Assembly: GCA_914767715.1 (NCBI GenBank)
Contig: OU612073.1
Location: 5,890,001 to 5,954,000, forward strand
Origin: Membranipora membranacea
Taxonomy: Eukaryota; Bryozoa; Gymnolaemata; Cheilostomatida; Membraniporidae
DNA: 64,000 nt
Reading direction: 5' to 3'
The notes beneath the pieces were generated by a model, which searched no databases, was not told where the DNA came from, and worked only from the letters and a program-made list of their open reading frames with translations. Position numbers and translations under genes: made by a program. Positions 12,663-26,808 of the stretch are shown here, piece after piece. How positions within the stretch are numbered: the stretch's first letter is position 1; each line of letters starts with the position of its first letter.

Positions 12663-15600
12663 ATGGCGTTATCCAAGCTTGCACACTATGTACATATGCC
12701 TGCACTGCAGAATATAGATCTGTCAGCAGACTCCATGGTAGACTTCCTGTGCAGCAGGAAAGGTATTCTATGCATCGGAGCAGGTATTGCTGTTGTGCAT
12801 ATCCTGAAGAGACTGATATATGGCTCTCCTGGGAAAGTCAGAGATTCTTGGAACACCCACTATGACTTCATTATTGGTAAGTTTGCAGCCATCGAAACTT
12901 GCATAAACATTAAGAATTCTTGTCTAAGAATGTGAATTAAATCAAACATCCTGAGATTATATTGAGTAAATTGAGGACCATACTGTATTATTTATATCCC
13001 TTGAGGGCTGAATGAAATAAGACCGGACTACTAAACTTGTTCAGTCAGCATGAGACATTCAATACTATCCCATTCGCCAATAAATGGCCAGCCTTTTACC
13101 GGGCGGACTCCCCTGTAGTACTTGAGTTACTACGAATGCGCAGGGAATTTTGAATTTTGTGACAAAATGACACCACTGAAAATAGCCACTGGTCATGAGG
13201 CTACCGTTCAAAAGGCCACTAACCATAAGGCAACTGACCATAAGGCCAAATATAAAGTGTCTAGGAAAGCAAAAAACAGCCAATGTTCTTTATCAATGTA
13301 TCTCATAGCAATTGACAATAAAGAATTCATACGCTAAGGACATAATTGAATGAGATAACCGGTTTCCAATTGCAAAATCTCAGGGTCTAGAAGGGTATAG
13401 AGAATGTTATCTCCCCTGTTACAGATTAACACTTAAGTATTTTTGCCGGGGGGGGGGGGGTGGGCTCGTTTGTCTAATAATGATAATTGCCGGTGTGGCT
13501 ATAGCAACCTGGTAACTGTCCTAGGCAAACCAGGGCTAGGCTCATTGTTTTACTGTTAGCGGATCATCTTTTTAGTGTCAATCTGTAACAGGGGAGATAA
13601 TACACTCTAGACCCTTCCAGACCCTTGGTTTTCGCACTTCGAAATTGGTTATGTCATCCAATAATGTCCTTGATGCTTTTATGCATTGCTATGAGAGTGC
13701 TTTCATATGAACATCGGTTGTATTTTGCTTTCCTAAACACTAAATATTTGGTCACATTCGATTATACCATACATACATCAAAAGTATATGGCACCTATCA
13801 GCATTGACTAGCAGGCTGAGAACCAAGACACTTAAAAAATTTAATACAGGCATTGTCTTGGCCTTCTTTCAACATCCATGGTAGAACAAATTTCTTGGCA
13901 AACAATTTTACATTACTTGGAATTTTGTTTCATATCAATTTAAATTGAAACTGTTATCAATCAAGCGAAGCTTGTCAATATGTGTGTGAGTATGACAGCT
14001 GTGCTATGCATAATGATAAAATTCCATTCCATCCATTTTTCATCCGTTTGATGTATCAATACTTCCATAATGAGACCAAGATTCACTAGTATAAAGTGTT
14101 ATTCCACCTCACATTTATCCTGCCATTGACTAGGTAAACTCGCAAAAATAGAATCCACAGTTTTGCATCTGGTAACCAGGGGTATCGCTTATACTTGGAA
14201 CTTCATCACTTTACAGTTGGCGCAGGCTCGGCTGGATGTGTAGTTGCCAATCGACTCTCTGAAAATGGAAAGTATTCTGTGTTACTCTTGGAGGCAGGAG
14301 GGGAGGAAACTGGTAATGCAGGAATGGAAATGCCTTTGGCTGCTATGGAAACGTCTTGGAGTCCGAACAACGTTTGGTATGATGATCTTTCAGTACCTCA
14401 AGAAAACTCAAAAGGCTTTGTTGATAGTGTAAGTTACACACTCAGATTGTTTGAGGTTATACCTGAACTGAAACCAAGAATTATACTTAGCCTCAGGTCA
14501 TACCTCACTTAAAGTTCTTCATAGGGAACTCAATCTATATGGTCATAGAAGTTCAACATCTACAATGACTTTTCGGCATGGCGGAACGCTGAGCTTCAGG
14601 GACAAGCCAAAACGAAGTGCCTCTTTTGTCCAAGCAAAAAGGCATGGTAGGTGCTGGATGCGAAAAATGCATTAAATCAATAAAGACTACCACTTTTTCA
14701 TTCCGGCACCACAACAAAACAAGTCCATGTATAGCTTGATAAAACATGTCTTTCAATTAAATATGGTGCAATTCTACGCTCAATTCATCCTTGACATCCA
14801 AAACATTAAAATTTGAAATACTTTGTTCGGCAGAGAATAAGAATGACGCATGGCAAAGTTCTCGGTGGGGGAAGTTCAGTGAACTGGATGTGTTATATCA
14901 GGGGGCACCAGGATGACTATAACAGCTGGGAGAAGATGGGTTGTGATGGTTGGGGCTGGAAGAACGTTGAGAAATACTTTCAAAAAATGGAAAATCATCA
15001 CAATCTTGCAGGTGAATATCATTCGTCTTCCTTCTGCTTGTCCTTGGTATTGAGAGTTGCCTTCACCATCATAGAGAACAGACAACCATAGCAAGCAAGC
15101 TCCTTTCATGAACATCTCTAGTTATTGCGAAGCTGTCTTAGCTTGAAAGCGCTGACACCATTGAAAATTAGCAAGAGTACACATCTCTTACTTTGTTCCA
15201 ACAGCTGGTTATGGACACGGTGGACCTCTAACTATTTCACCACCTAACGTCATATTCTCGGGATTGAACCTATTTGTGAAAGCAACAGAAAAGCTGGGAA
15301 TACCATTTGTCAGTGAATATCAGCTCGGAAATAATCAGGGTGAGTTAATTTGCTCTTCAAAACAACTTCATTTTTGACTCAGCTTGCAATTTGTGACTCA
15401 CCATGACAGCCAGATAGCAGTCCATAGCCTAAAGTTTGTGTCTGGACACAAAATACAAAAGCTTGTAGCTCTAACAATGAGACATATTTTTCCTCTAGTA
15501 ATGTTGATCACTCTCCATGCTGAATTGATTATCACATGAATGTATAGGCCTACCATTGTAAAGCAGCCATTTAATTTCAATGGCTCAACAAAATTTGGAT

Positions 15601-18600
15601 CTCATTGTATCATACTTTGCTAAAGAAGGAGGGATGAAACACTGTTTATCAGCAGGAAAACAGACTCAATTCGTTAATTGTTATAAGAAATTGTTGACAT
15701 ATTATAACTAGAACTGATACAATCGGAGGCCCCACCGAAAAGATGCAAAGCTGTTAGGCTCAGGTGGTCAGGTCAGAGCTTAGTTCATTAATTAGAGCGA
15801 TGCCAGATCAAGTATGATCCTACTGCTTGCATTCGGAGTTGCTCCTCTTCCAATGGAGGGGAGGGGGCAATTCAGAATGAGTATATCATGAGCTTTACAG
15901 CTAAACGGTTAAGTTAAACAGTATTTTGATTTATTGAGTGCTCATTGATATTAATCTAACTTTGGATAATACCAACTCAGGTATGTTTGTGAATGATACT
16001 ACTACTAAGAATGGTGAGCGGTGGAGTACAGTGAAAGCGTACCTCAGACCGGTCATGAGGAGGGCAAACCTACATGTCGTTGTTCAGGCTCACACCACGA
16101 AGGTTATTATAATATGTGCACTTTCAGTTTAGAATGGAATCAAAAGTAATAATAATCAGCTGTGCTGGCAATGATTTAGAACTCTTTGTTGGCTTTTCAA
16201 ACGCAGATTCTTATTCAGGCAAAGGGGTTTGGATCCCAACCATTCATTCAGGGTACTCTTTATATTCGTAATTGTGGTTACAGTTTTAAATCCATCCTCA
16301 ATTCTCAAGATTTAAGCCTTAGAACCATAATAGTTCACAAAATGCACATGCTATTGTGCTGCACTGCTGAAGCCGTTGTTTCTACATAAATGAATTATTT
16401 ATTTAGGAATCATAAAATCTTAATATTTTTCACATTTTCTGTTGTAAATACTGTTTTTTGTTCTGGCAATCAAGACTTAGCAATTGGGATGTAAAAATTC
16501 AGTTTTTTGTTGTGATGATCACATATCTTATAATATTATTATTGTTTATTTTGATAGGTGGTATTTGAGGGTAAAAGGGCGGTGGGTGTTAAATTTGTGA
16601 GGGATGGTGGATTTGCACATGAAGTCCGAGCCAACAAAGAAGTGATTTTATCAGCCGGTGCTGTAAACTCTGCACAGCTTCTATTACTCTCCGGAGTCGG
16701 ACCCAAAGAAGAGCTAAATAAGCATCAGGTAAGACATAGATAGATCATGTTTGACCCAGTTTTACTGCAGATGGAGTTGCTACCCCTGACTGATAATTAA
16801 CCCCACAGGTAGATGCAACAGATACAAGAAAAACTGACATCACTTTTAAAACCAAATTCAGAGGGTTTTGCAGATATGCTGCCATTCATTTGGATCTTGT
16901 GCCACTATGTTTTCAAAATCATGAATGTTAATTATGCTTCAAACAACTTATTTTGCTGTTCACTTCCAAAGTCAAAATGTCGAAAAATCAAACATGCTAA
17001 CTAGAAAGACATAAACATTATAATTGGCTACATTTCATATATACATTTATTTTATTAAAGATTCCAGTGGTGGCCGAACTAGCAGTGGGGGAGAACTTTC
17101 AAGATCACGCTGATATAGCAGAGGCAATCCTGTTTGATAAAACAGAGGCAATAGAAGTTTTGAATTTGAAGGAAGCTGAATCTAAATTATCGCTTCTCAA
17201 GTATCTTGCTGCACGTAAAGGTTTTAGTGGCTATGATATATCTTAGGTAGGAAAGTGCAAGCCTATCTACCTAAAGTGAAAAAGATAGTGTATAGTTGAG
17301 ATGTTGGCAAACTTATCAAAACCCAGAGAAGATATCAATACTCGTTTCTCTTATCTCTTTCTTACAGGGCCTTTATCAACTACGTTCATACAGATGTGTA
17401 CCATGTTAGATGTCAATGGTGAGGAATACAAAGTAACTGCTGATGCTCCAAAGATACAGATTCATTTCATATGCACTGTTGCAGCAAAGGACCACCGAGA
17501 CCCACTGATTTTGACAGTTCAAGAATCAGTACACTATGGCAAAAAATATGTAAGTCAACCTCCCGTTGCTTCTGCTATTTGCAAGACTCTGAGAAGATCG
17601 ATTGCCCGATCTTTTTAAAATTATAACAGTAAGATAGATTTCAGTTGAAATCAAGCTTGCCTTTAGCAAGTTTTGAAGCCCCTGAGTTCAACAAGTTAAC
17701 ATTTTTAATTGTGCAACCTGATAGCCAGTAACTCAAAATCAAAACGAATCATACAGAGTTTGGTCATTGAGGTGTTAGTTTGCAGAGATAAGCTAAGCAT
17801 AAAGTGAGTGAGTGAGTGAGTGAGTGAGTGAGTGAGTGAGTGAGTGAGTGTGTGAGTGAGTGAGTGAGTGAGTGAGTGAGTGAGTGAGTGAGTGAGTGAG
17901 TGAGTGAGTGGGTGAGTGAGTGAGTGAGTGAGCGAGTGTCAAATAGTTGAAAAGCACCAATATTTTTTATGTTTACAGAGAGAATGCTACCATGCTAAGA
18001 CTCTTAACAACAGGTGTGGTATGGTTCTCGTTCCGACAATTCTACATCCATTCTCCATCGGCACTGTGAAGCTAAGAAGTGCTGATCCATTCGACAGACC
18101 TCTGATAGACCCAAAGATCCTCACAGACCCAAGAGACAGGCAAGCCATGAAAGCAGGTCAGGATTACCATTCATATTGAGACAACCAGGACATTGTAAAC
18201 AAAATAAATTATTCGATGGTCTGAATGGATTTCCTTGCGGCGACAAGCGAGTTATAAGAAATAAGGTCATTCGTCACCACTTATAGGCAGAGAAGTACAG
18301 ATTCAACGTTCAATAACTCACTACGGACACCCAAAAACTTACGCAGGCCACACATGATTTTCAGCCTGGTTGTTTGGAGGCTCTCATTCTCTCGATCAAT
18401 ATCTCTTATTAAGTGCCGTAAAGTTTCAAGTCTGCTAAGAATTATGAGTGCAAAGTTCATCATCTAATTTGTTTTTTATAGCGTACAAATACATCAAGGA
18501 CATGATGGCCACAGACACAATGCGTGATGTTGGTGGTCACATGATAGATGACAGATACCCGTCTAGAGAGCGCTGGGCAGAAGAACATGATCCTGCATCA

Positions 18601-19444
18601 GACGAATACATGGAAGAGAAAATCAGTCAGATGGGTAACATGATCTATCATCCTGCAGGTTCATGTAAAATGGGAGCTAACGGGGATCCAAGCGCAGTAG
18701 TGGATCCTCGGTTGAGGTAATTCTAACCAAGATACTTATACTTCTTGAGATGCACATGTCTGTCTTCACATTTTAATCAACAACTGAATTATTTATTTTG
18801 AATTTCAAAGTGCATGCAAGCATATCCAAGGAAAGATCAATATGACGGATATGAGACTAACTGACACTATTATTGCCTAAAACCAATGCATGTCATGGTC
18901 AGGCAGTTACTTATGATAAAGTCATGTCAGATTTGCATGGTAAAAAAATAATGATGTCACTATGAACAGGAAGTACTTGTTGCTTGTATTGCCCATCCTG
19001 TTCATAGTGACATCACAATGCAGAGAATGAGATTTACCTTCCCTTACGGGAGACATTCTTTCTGCCATCAATAATTCATGCTGAGTAGAGCATTGAGTTT
19101 TTTTACCATACAAATCTGCCATAACATTATCATTAGTAGGCCTAACTGCCTGACTCTAACATGCATTTGTCATTTGGGTAGAACTCAATGTCATTAAATA
19201 GGAAACATGTAGTATGTTATTGCTTTGAGGACTTCGACCATACCGTTTAAGCAGGCACTCTTGCATAATGATCCATTTTGTGATAATGTTGTTTTTGTTA
19301 TGTAGAGTACAGGGTGGTATTCAAGGCTTGCGAGTTATAGATAACTCCATAATGCCACATTTGACATCTGGTAACACAAACGGACCAGCTATCATGATAG
19401 GCGAGAAAGGAGCGGACATGATTCTTAAGGATTACTCAGTTTGA
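12663..19444 (+). CDS. GMC oxidoreductase B (membrane-anchored, choline/glucose dehydrogenase-like)
   Basis: Closest paralogue of gene A, with the identical 11-exon structure and identical exon lengths. Exons: 12663-12876, 14217-14428, 14834-15011, 15205-15339, 15981-16102, 16558-16728, 17061-17220, 17368-17549, 17979-18156, 18482-18716, 19306-19444; 1926 nt, 641 aa. It has the N-terminal hydrophobic anchor, GAGSAG FAD motif, [27 protein letters not shown] with the catalytic His, and [14 protein letters not shown] with the catalytic Asn, so it should be an active FAD oxidoreductase of unknown substrate. The exon-7 donor reads GTTTTA, weaker than in the paralogues. Intron 8 carries a (GTGA)n tract that is the left breakpoint of the 19.4-kb duplication. 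A and B share both coding sequence and upstream sequence in inverted orientation. A possible AATAAA signal lies at 19476-19481. Confidence 0.93.
13381..13627. mobile_element. Small foldback element/MITE in gene B intron 1
   Basis: Arms of about 55 nt (13381-13435 and 13573-13627) are imperfect inverted repeats sharing atctcccctgttacagatt. A 137-bp spacer includes a run of 13 G. No target-site duplication is evident. Confidence 0.6.
17804..17936. repeat. (GTGA)n microsatellite, gene B intron 8 (left edge of duplicated block)
   Basis: About 133 bp of gtga units with a few substitutions, 42 bp upstream of exon 9. The equivalent tract in copy 2 is at 37324-37730. Confidence 0.95.
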
Positions 19445-19947
19445 GAGGAAATGAACTTTTGTCTAAACATAGCAAAATAAAATTAATGTTTCTGCAAAAT
19501 TTTGCACCAAGTTGAATGATGAGTGTCATATATTGATCACCGTGATAATATGTGTGTGTCCTCTAAGAATGCCTTCCAGAATGAGTTGATTAGAGAAATA
19601 TTATACTTATTTACTACTATTTACTACTACAAATTATATCACAATATTGAGAGAGGGTACTGCAGTATTGCAGTGTTGTAATTGTTACTCTGTTTGCCAT
19701 ATATGTTTCTGACTGAGAGTTGGCAAGATCCAGTTCTCTTGTTACACTTTGGTTACGTGATTAGTCATATAAGAATAAAGCGAAACTTTAACTATGACTA
19801 GCTAACAAGGTAAAGACACAGCACTGTAAAATAGAATTAAATCTTTCTTTTGACTGCAGGCACTCCCAGTCTGAGATAGTATTCATGCAATATTTTTATC
19901 TAAGTCTAAAAAAGATCCATTGTGAAGAGTTTCCATACAGTGGTTTA

Positions 19948-19978
19948 CCTCTTTTTGGCAGCTGCTGCCAAAAAGGGG
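19948..19978. repeat. Short palindrome, copy 1
   Basis: CTTTTTGGCAGC, one base, then GCTGCCAAAAAG: perfect 12-bp arms, extended with one mismatch. Possible cruciform, or a transcript hairpin about 500 bp past gene B. Confidence 0.75.
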
Positions 19979-20194
19979 TAAGCGATAGCTCATTTTTTGA
20001 GTCATGAGAGCAAGCTGGCCTGGCCGGGTTGAAAGGGGGCCTGGAAATGTAGAGAAGCTATGCAGTTTTATGATAAACTACCTCACACCAACAGTGTATC
20101 AAAACATTTGAGCACATAACTGTCTCACAAATGTTTAAAAATTGACACTGGAAATGCATGACGTGACCTGCAGCGATGGGAATTAAAACAAATT

Positions 20195-23100
20195 ACATAA
20201 GTTCTTTTACGGATGCTTTTGTGGTGCTCATTGAGCATGAAGATGAAGCATGAAACGTTACACAACTAAGCTTACAGATCCAATCAGTATCTGACTCCAA
20301 ATGGTTTCAATTCCATGAATTCATCATTTTTATTGTGATCAAAGCTGAGCCTCCTTTGATTAAAAATCTAATGAACCATTTTAATACAGTTCATTTGCAA
20401 ATCATCAAGTTGTCAATCTCTTTGTGATTGGCAGTGTTGGATCCACTGAAGGGGATCAGGAGGGCAGGCAGAGCTTTGGGAGTACCAGTACTCTCAATAG
20501 TTTATTGGTTTCTGGAGCAACACTGTATAGATATGAAGTGTTGGAATTACCCTCTCTACTGACACACCTTTTTGCCTTCGGCGTGTTAGTAGAGGGGGGG
20601 GGGGATGGGGGTGAATTCCAACGCAGGAAAAATAAAGCAAACTTTATCTACACTGAGACCAGTTCATTTGATCATTGATATTAGGAAAATTTGGTAAAGA
20701 AGACATTGGGAAAACAGTTGAGTAAAGAGGAATAGGTAAACATTGCGCGTTACCAAATATCTCTACCAGCAGTGCACAGAACTATTGTTACCTGCTGACA
20801 CACTTTAATGATAAGGCTCAAACAATGAGCTCTTGGTCTACTGCCGGTGCCGCAACATGATACAGATGACGTAGGTGACAGAGAGCGATAGAATTGTTCT
20901 ACTCAATCAGTTTTGGGGAGAATATATAGGATGCCAAGTTTGGTATTGCCCAATCTATCTAATTCCATTCATTCAATTCAATGTTGAACTCGAATAGAAA
21001 TAAAATTTGTGCCTGAGATTGCAATCAATATCATCATGTTTAGATATGTACCGATCAGCTGTGGGGTCGGAATTCAAGTTCCAACAAGATAGCAACTGCG
21101 AATGTTTTCTTCTGGAATATGAATTCAAATATACTATTAAATTTCCATTCCATGATGCACCTGAGATGCATGTCGTTGACATCCTCACTACCACTGTCTG
21201 GTCTTGAAAGCTGGATCTACCAGAATTGCTATTAGCAGTGAGGATCTTGGAACTGTGAACAACCGATAGCAAAGCAATTGAAATTAAAAAATAGAGCCTT
21301 TGAGAGCCGGTGAATCAGAAAACAAATGTGTGAAGTCGGTTGGTCAGGATATTGGAGGCCGATCAATCAAAGATATGGAATGTTTTCCCTAAAGTATTTT
21401 TACTCTGAAGATAAGTAATAACCCCTAATGCCCACACCTCCTCTGAAGATTTGTTATCCTGCTGTTGAACTGGTAATAGCCTAGTAGGAGGTGGCTCAGT
21501 TGGTCAGAGCACCGGCTCTTAAGCATATAAACATTGAAGATAATGGGTTCCAATCTCACTGAGTCTATCGACTACTGGGGTTTGTCTGGCCCCCAGGTGT
21601 GCTCCGACCTGCCTGCAAACAGAGAGCAACCTGTTGCAGTAATTGCGTCCTCGCCACTAAGGCCCATGCTTTGGGATGTGACGTGTGATAAGACATCTGA
21701 CATATTATTTTTTTAATCCCTGAAATGTGCAGAGAATAGTTTGGGAAGTTGTGTGTTTGGCTGATTCCATTACTAATGGGGTATATGTTGAATTCAAGGA
21801 GACCGATAAGTGAGACTTCAATATATCATGCTGTCACCATGATAAAATGAGAAGGTAAGTAAAGGGAACATATCTTATCAAGGGGAGCTAAATTAACAGC
21901 ATAGAATTGATAATGTGTGTTCTGCCCTGAATATGGATATAATCCAGCTTTGCACAGACGGCATCATTATATTATCAACTGTAACTGCAATAATGATGTA
22001 AAAATATGAACCAAATTCCCTGAATCATTGTATGGAGGATCAAAGGATGTAATATTGAGATCACCGGAATATTTAATTGGTTCTGAAAATTATCACCAGT
22101 ATTTAGCTAAAATAATTATGTACTTTTCCAGGGATTCGGTATCAAACCTTTGATGGTTTAATGAGTTAATCACAATGTCTAAAACCCTGCTACCAAAAGT
22201 GGGATTTTGGTATGGGAGAGCGGAGTTTATTCAATTGAAATGAGCTGTGGGCTTTTTAGAACATAAACGTTTCGCTCAAACTCATTGCTCTTTTGGTCTT
22301 TGGATCTCCAAGATGTATGTATAACAATCAATGATTGAGTGACTTTGGAGCGAGACCTCTAGCAGGTTTTGCTCACAGCGATAAGAAAGTAACTTTGGAA
22401 GTTTTTAGTTGAAAGCGTCCCAGATTACAAAACCAGACAGGGTTAGAGTGGATGAAAACTACCAACATTTGATACAAATATTATCCCTTTCTATTGATTT
22501 TTACTCTGCTGTTTCCCATATTCGCTTACGATAATGTCTTAATATGATTGGTTTCCGTGTGTAAGCTACAGAGAATGTTATCTACCAATTTTGCCTCCTA
22601 AACCAATAGGCCATCGAGTACTGGTACCCCCAAGGCTCTGTCCTACCTTCAGATACCCTTCCGTAGAGTCATCACTGCCAATCACTAAGAGAACGGTGAA
22701 AATCTGACAATGGATGATTTGCAAAAAATGAGCAGCACCTACCGTCACATTAAATATAGAATCAAGGGATGTTCAGCTTTACAATAAAAATGATGAATTC
22801 ATGTACTGGTACTCCCAAAGCTCTGCCTGCCCTCCTGATCCCCTTCAGTGGATCCAACACTGCCAATCACAAAGAGATTGACAACGGATGATTTGCAAAT
22901 GAACTGTATTAAAATGGTACATTAGATTTTGAATCAAAGGAGGCTCAGCTTTGATCACAGTAAAAATGATGAATTCATGGAATTGAAACCATGTTGTGGA
23001 GTCAGATACTGATTGGATCTGTAAGCTTAGTTGTCAATTTTTCACGCTTCATCTTCATGCTCTTCCATTCCCTAACTAGCAAACATCGGAAAAAAGTAAA
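20195..23100. repeat. Long terminal inverted repeats flanking 2.3 kb (candidate DNA transposon), copy 1
   Basis: The left arm (about 20195-20487) reads gagcatgaagatgaag...aagcttacagatccaatcag...ggatccactgaaggggatcag. It recurs inverted at about 22802-23065 or slightly beyond. A second, diverged copy of the inner arm sits beside it (about 22612-22795). I found no target duplication and no transposase, so ends and class are open. Confidence 0.6.
21487..21700 (+). mobile_element. tRNA-Lys-like SINE, copy 1
   Basis: The head contains a perfect box A (tggctcagttgg) and a near-consensus box B (ggttccaatct) about 50 nt apart, with CTCTTAA as in a tRNA-Lys anticodon loop. A tRNA-unrelated body follows (ggtttgtctggcccc...). 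The insertion between the anticodon and T arm rules out a functional tRNA. It lies inside the long inverted repeat. Confidence 0.6.
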
Positions 23101-24524
23101 CGGCTGCAAAAGAGCAATACAAGCACAATTACATGATCATCAGTGTATTTCGTTACTACAGAGCAGAGACCATCTGTATAACATTATACAACAAATTAAA
23201 TTGCCGCTGCTGCAAATCTTGTCATGCATTTCTGTTGTCTTTCTTGGAATATTTTTGAGACATTATGAACATATGTCGTACGAAAGGTTTATCGGAGTCA
23301 ATTGATTGCAGTACATTGTATATAGTAAAATATTTTATAGTACTTTAAACATGAGACGAGATAACAATGTAGCTGTAAATTACTCTTCTGACTTGTTTCA
23401 TTCGCCATCACCTCCCCGACCCCATCAGAACCCCTGTTGGTCTTCTCAAACCCTATTTTGAATGATAAGAGGGGGGGGGGTGGAGTCAATGAGCGCATAG
23501 GACGTGTCCAACTTTTTTCCATGTAGTTGCCTGTCGCTACATAGGAAAAGTGCGATAGATTTCATTTAAAACTATTAGTGATGGCAAAGTCTTGGTCCCC
23601 GTCTCGGTTTCGTGAGAAGCCCAGACTGATGTAATATCCAACTAATACGGTCATTTCTGTATCATATTCAATTTGTAGATGCCAATAAAGTGGCAGATTT
23701 CAATTTATGGGCATCGATATATGTCTCGGTCTCATCCTGTCTCGGCAAAATTTGACCTTTTGCCAACAGCTGTTAATGTGAAAACCTCAATTCATCCTCA
23801 ACCAATTCAAAATGCGGCACTACACTGCATATAAATCGTTGTGTGCTATACAAAGGTTCAAATTCAAGACAGGTCATAGGAGTTTGGTGTGGAAAGGTTA
23901 TACATGTTAAATGTGGGGTGTAGGTTATCTTGTTCACATCCATGGTTACAAAGTACAATTGGGTTACGTTCTGGCCTTACTGAGTTAGGTATTTGTTTGA
24001 AACAATCTGATTTGTCATAGTTTCCTAAAATTAGGGTGCCTCAAGGATGTGATTTTGAGTGTAGTAATGATAGGTTTAGCTTTTTCTGGTGGTGGGTTGT
24101 TTATACAAATTCTGAGAAGTGATTATAACATAATATGATGGCACTGGAATGTCGCTGTTTTGGTTTTGGTTATGACATGATGCTGGTGGTGGGTATTTTT
24201 TAGAAAGTTTTGAGAAGTAATTATAATATATATAATCTTTATTACTGAACCAATGATCATCTTCTAAAAATTAGAGGCGACCTTTCGGTTTCATCACAAT
24301 ATAAGTAAGGAAGGCAACCTTGGCATGAAAATATAATACGTACGGGTACATAATATGATGGCAAGTGAATGTCCTGGTTGTGGTGATGAGTGCATTGAGA
24401 AATAAATGTAAGATGAGCTGCCTGCGGGGAGAGACAGGCAGGGAGAGAGTTTGACAGAATCACAACGCAGCGGTATACTGAATTCGACTCAATATTGTGA
24501 ACTCATACAATGTAATAAACTCTC

Positions 24525-24752
24525 ACATCCATTTAAAGTCTTGATACCCTGTGATACCATGTGAGAAACCTTGATGCTGCTTGTTTTTTTTTCCAGAATC
24601 AGTACGGGTCTACGGACTTGATCCTGATTGGGCATAGGAGAATTTGAGGTCCGATGTTCTTCCTGACACTACCGTGATTCACCGGGAATCGAACACGGGG
24701 CCTCTCATTTGAAAGACCCATACCCTACCCATTGCACCACGGTCGCTCCCTA
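24525..24752 (-). mobile_element. tRNA-derived SINE with A-tail-like tract, copy 1
   Basis: On the minus strand: GACCGTGGTGCAATGGG (box A region), GTGTTCGATTCCCGGTG (box B), a body including ATGCCCAATCAGGATCAAGTC, then an A-run (24586-24594 on plus as t-run) and a conserved distal segment. Related copies lie at 44385-44590 (duplicate) and 58150-58335 (independent). Confidence 0.65.
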
Positions 24753-25599
24753 ACTCATATAATGTAATATATATTATGATAATCAACAGAAAAAATACTT
24801 TTAAACAACAAATTAATTATTTAAATCCATACAAAATCGTTAGTTAGTTAACAAGTTAGTTAAGACCTCACAGGCGTTCTGCCCCAACATTGGACATCAG
24901 TTAGAACCCTTAACTAGCACAGTTGAGATGAATTTATGGATCAGTGGTAAAATACATAGCGTAGCTATTAGTAGAGATATGCCATCAGTATAAAGCTTTG
25001 TGTCAGGATCATAGATTTAAAAAACTGTTTTTTTAATCTATGGTCAGGATCTAAATAAAGCTTTGAATCTGGCAGCTTTTACGGTATGCATTGATTGGCG
25101 TCTCAGTAACAACCTTCAAATCCTCAGGCAAGCTGCTTGACAAAAGTTTACAAGTGTCAGCTATTCTTGATTTTGAACTTGTCAACTAATCAAAGATGAG
25201 AAATGCAGTCCAGAAACCGTTCATGATTAGCCATAAACTCTCTCAGGGTCAGATATGTACCCGTAATCCATATAATATATATCAGTGGCTACCACTAACA
25301 TGTCTTTTTTGTGCAAACCTGCCTCAATCAATCAATTACAGTTTGTTCAGCTTAATTCTTTACTACCAGCGAAAGTGTTGGTCACTAAGGGAAACTTATC
25401 TGAAATGTCAGCCTTACACTAAGAAGGTCAGTATTCCCACAAAATTAACAGGGAAAGGGCTGATGGAGACATATGACAAGGAACTCAGAAAACTAAGTTG
25501 ATGTCTGATCAACAAGCAGCAGCATCAACAGAAGCAGCAGCAGCAGTATGTTCTGCTCGAAAGTGATAGAGTACAGCTGAGTTGATCCAGAGAACTTGA

Positions 25600-26540
25600 T
25601 TGATTTTTACTTATTTATTTATTTTATTTATTGAGGTTTTCTAAAAGTTTATAATTAAAGCAAATTAAAAATAACTTGTTGACCTCACACACATTAACAT
25701 AGATACAAAAATGACTTGAATAAAAGGATATAAGTGGTAGGGTGTTACATACTATATAGTTTGTAGGATAATGAAAGCATGGTATCATAAATTGCATGAA
25801 TAAGATGAAAAAAGAAAAGAAGAAACAGAGAGTGGCAAGAAAAAAAAATACAAGTTAACAACATTAGGTAGGATTAAATGATAATGATTCATGAGGCTTG
25901 TATGAAAAATATTTAAAAAGGCTGATTTGCCTAGGTTTGATCTAAATGAGGGTTTAATTATTGCACAGTTGCTACGAAGTGATCGTGTATGTCTGTCTGA
26001 TTTGCTAACGAGATGAAGTATGTGCTTGGATGCACGGCCTTTATGGACCCTCCATTTGACAAAATTGTGAAAAAGAAAATTCCTTCTACTGTGGAGAGTA
26101 TGTAAATTTAGGAGTAAGCGGCCAGATGTGACAGAAAATTGTTTGGGGGCTGAAGTTATGATTCTGATTGCTTTATTTTGTACTTTTTCTAATGTATCTG
26201 AATTTTTGGCTAAACCATGAAGGTACAATGATGAGCAGTATTCTACTATAGGTCTGATCAGTGATTTGTAAGTCTTCAATGAGTTTTCTACTGTCATGTA
26301 TTTGTTTAGTTTTGATAACAAGTAGGCATTAGCCTGAGAGGTTAAACTAAGTTCTGAATCAAGAATAACTCCAAGAAGATTGAGCGAATGCTTGGATTCT
26401 ATTTTTAAATTGTTTATTTGGATTTGGTAGAAATCTTCTAGTTTCCTATTTGAGAAAATACAGTATTGGGTTTTGGATAAGTTGAGTTGATATTTGATAG
26501 TTGTAACTTGGCCTATGTGGAAAGATGTATTCCTGAAACA
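25600..26540 (-). mobile_element. 5'-truncated non-LTR retrotransposon (LINE), copy 1
   Basis: The minus-strand frame 25785-26460 encodes the C-terminal part of a reverse-transcriptase ORF2: GVILDSELSLTSQANAY, then SLIRPIVEYCSSLYLHGL and LEKVQNKAIRII, blocks typical of jockey/CR1-like elements after the catalytic palm. The catalytic region itself is absent. It ends in an (AATA)-type tail near 25606-25632. It is present at the same place in copy 2, so it inserted before the duplication. Confidence 0.8.
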
Positions 26541-26808
26541 TTGAGTGGAAGATCAAAGAATTTTCGATTTATTATCACAGGAAAGTGAAATCAGTTTGAT
26601 AAAAATTAAAACCAGCATGTACCATATTATGTATTAAATGATAAAATGGTAAATTGCATTGTTACCCACATCACAACACATCACTCCGCAAAAACGTGGT
26701 TCTGTTATCAAGCTTGATTGGATGGTTGTATCCTTTGACCTGTTTATCAGTGCTATTGATTGATACGTTTGTGATTGGATACATCTATTGTGTATCCGCT
26801 TTCAGACC

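Noticed and set aside
17804-17936. CRISPR-like or satellite array
   Set aside because: The unit is a 4-bp microsatellite with no spacers, in eukaryotic intron sequence.
21487-21560. Functional tRNA-Lys gene
   Set aside because: Box A is perfect, but about 20 extra nucleotides break the anticodon and variable region and no acceptor stem forms; better explained as a SINE head.
22991-23305. 104-aa hydrophobic open frame, also in copy 2
   Set aside because: It overlaps the right arm of the long inverted repeat. The copy-2 version ends early and differs at its C-terminus, so it is not conserved as a protein.
25785-26321. 178-aa open frame as a host gene
   Set aside because: Matches the C-terminal region of non-LTR retrotransposon ORF2 and lacks the catalytic core; annotated as a LINE fragment.
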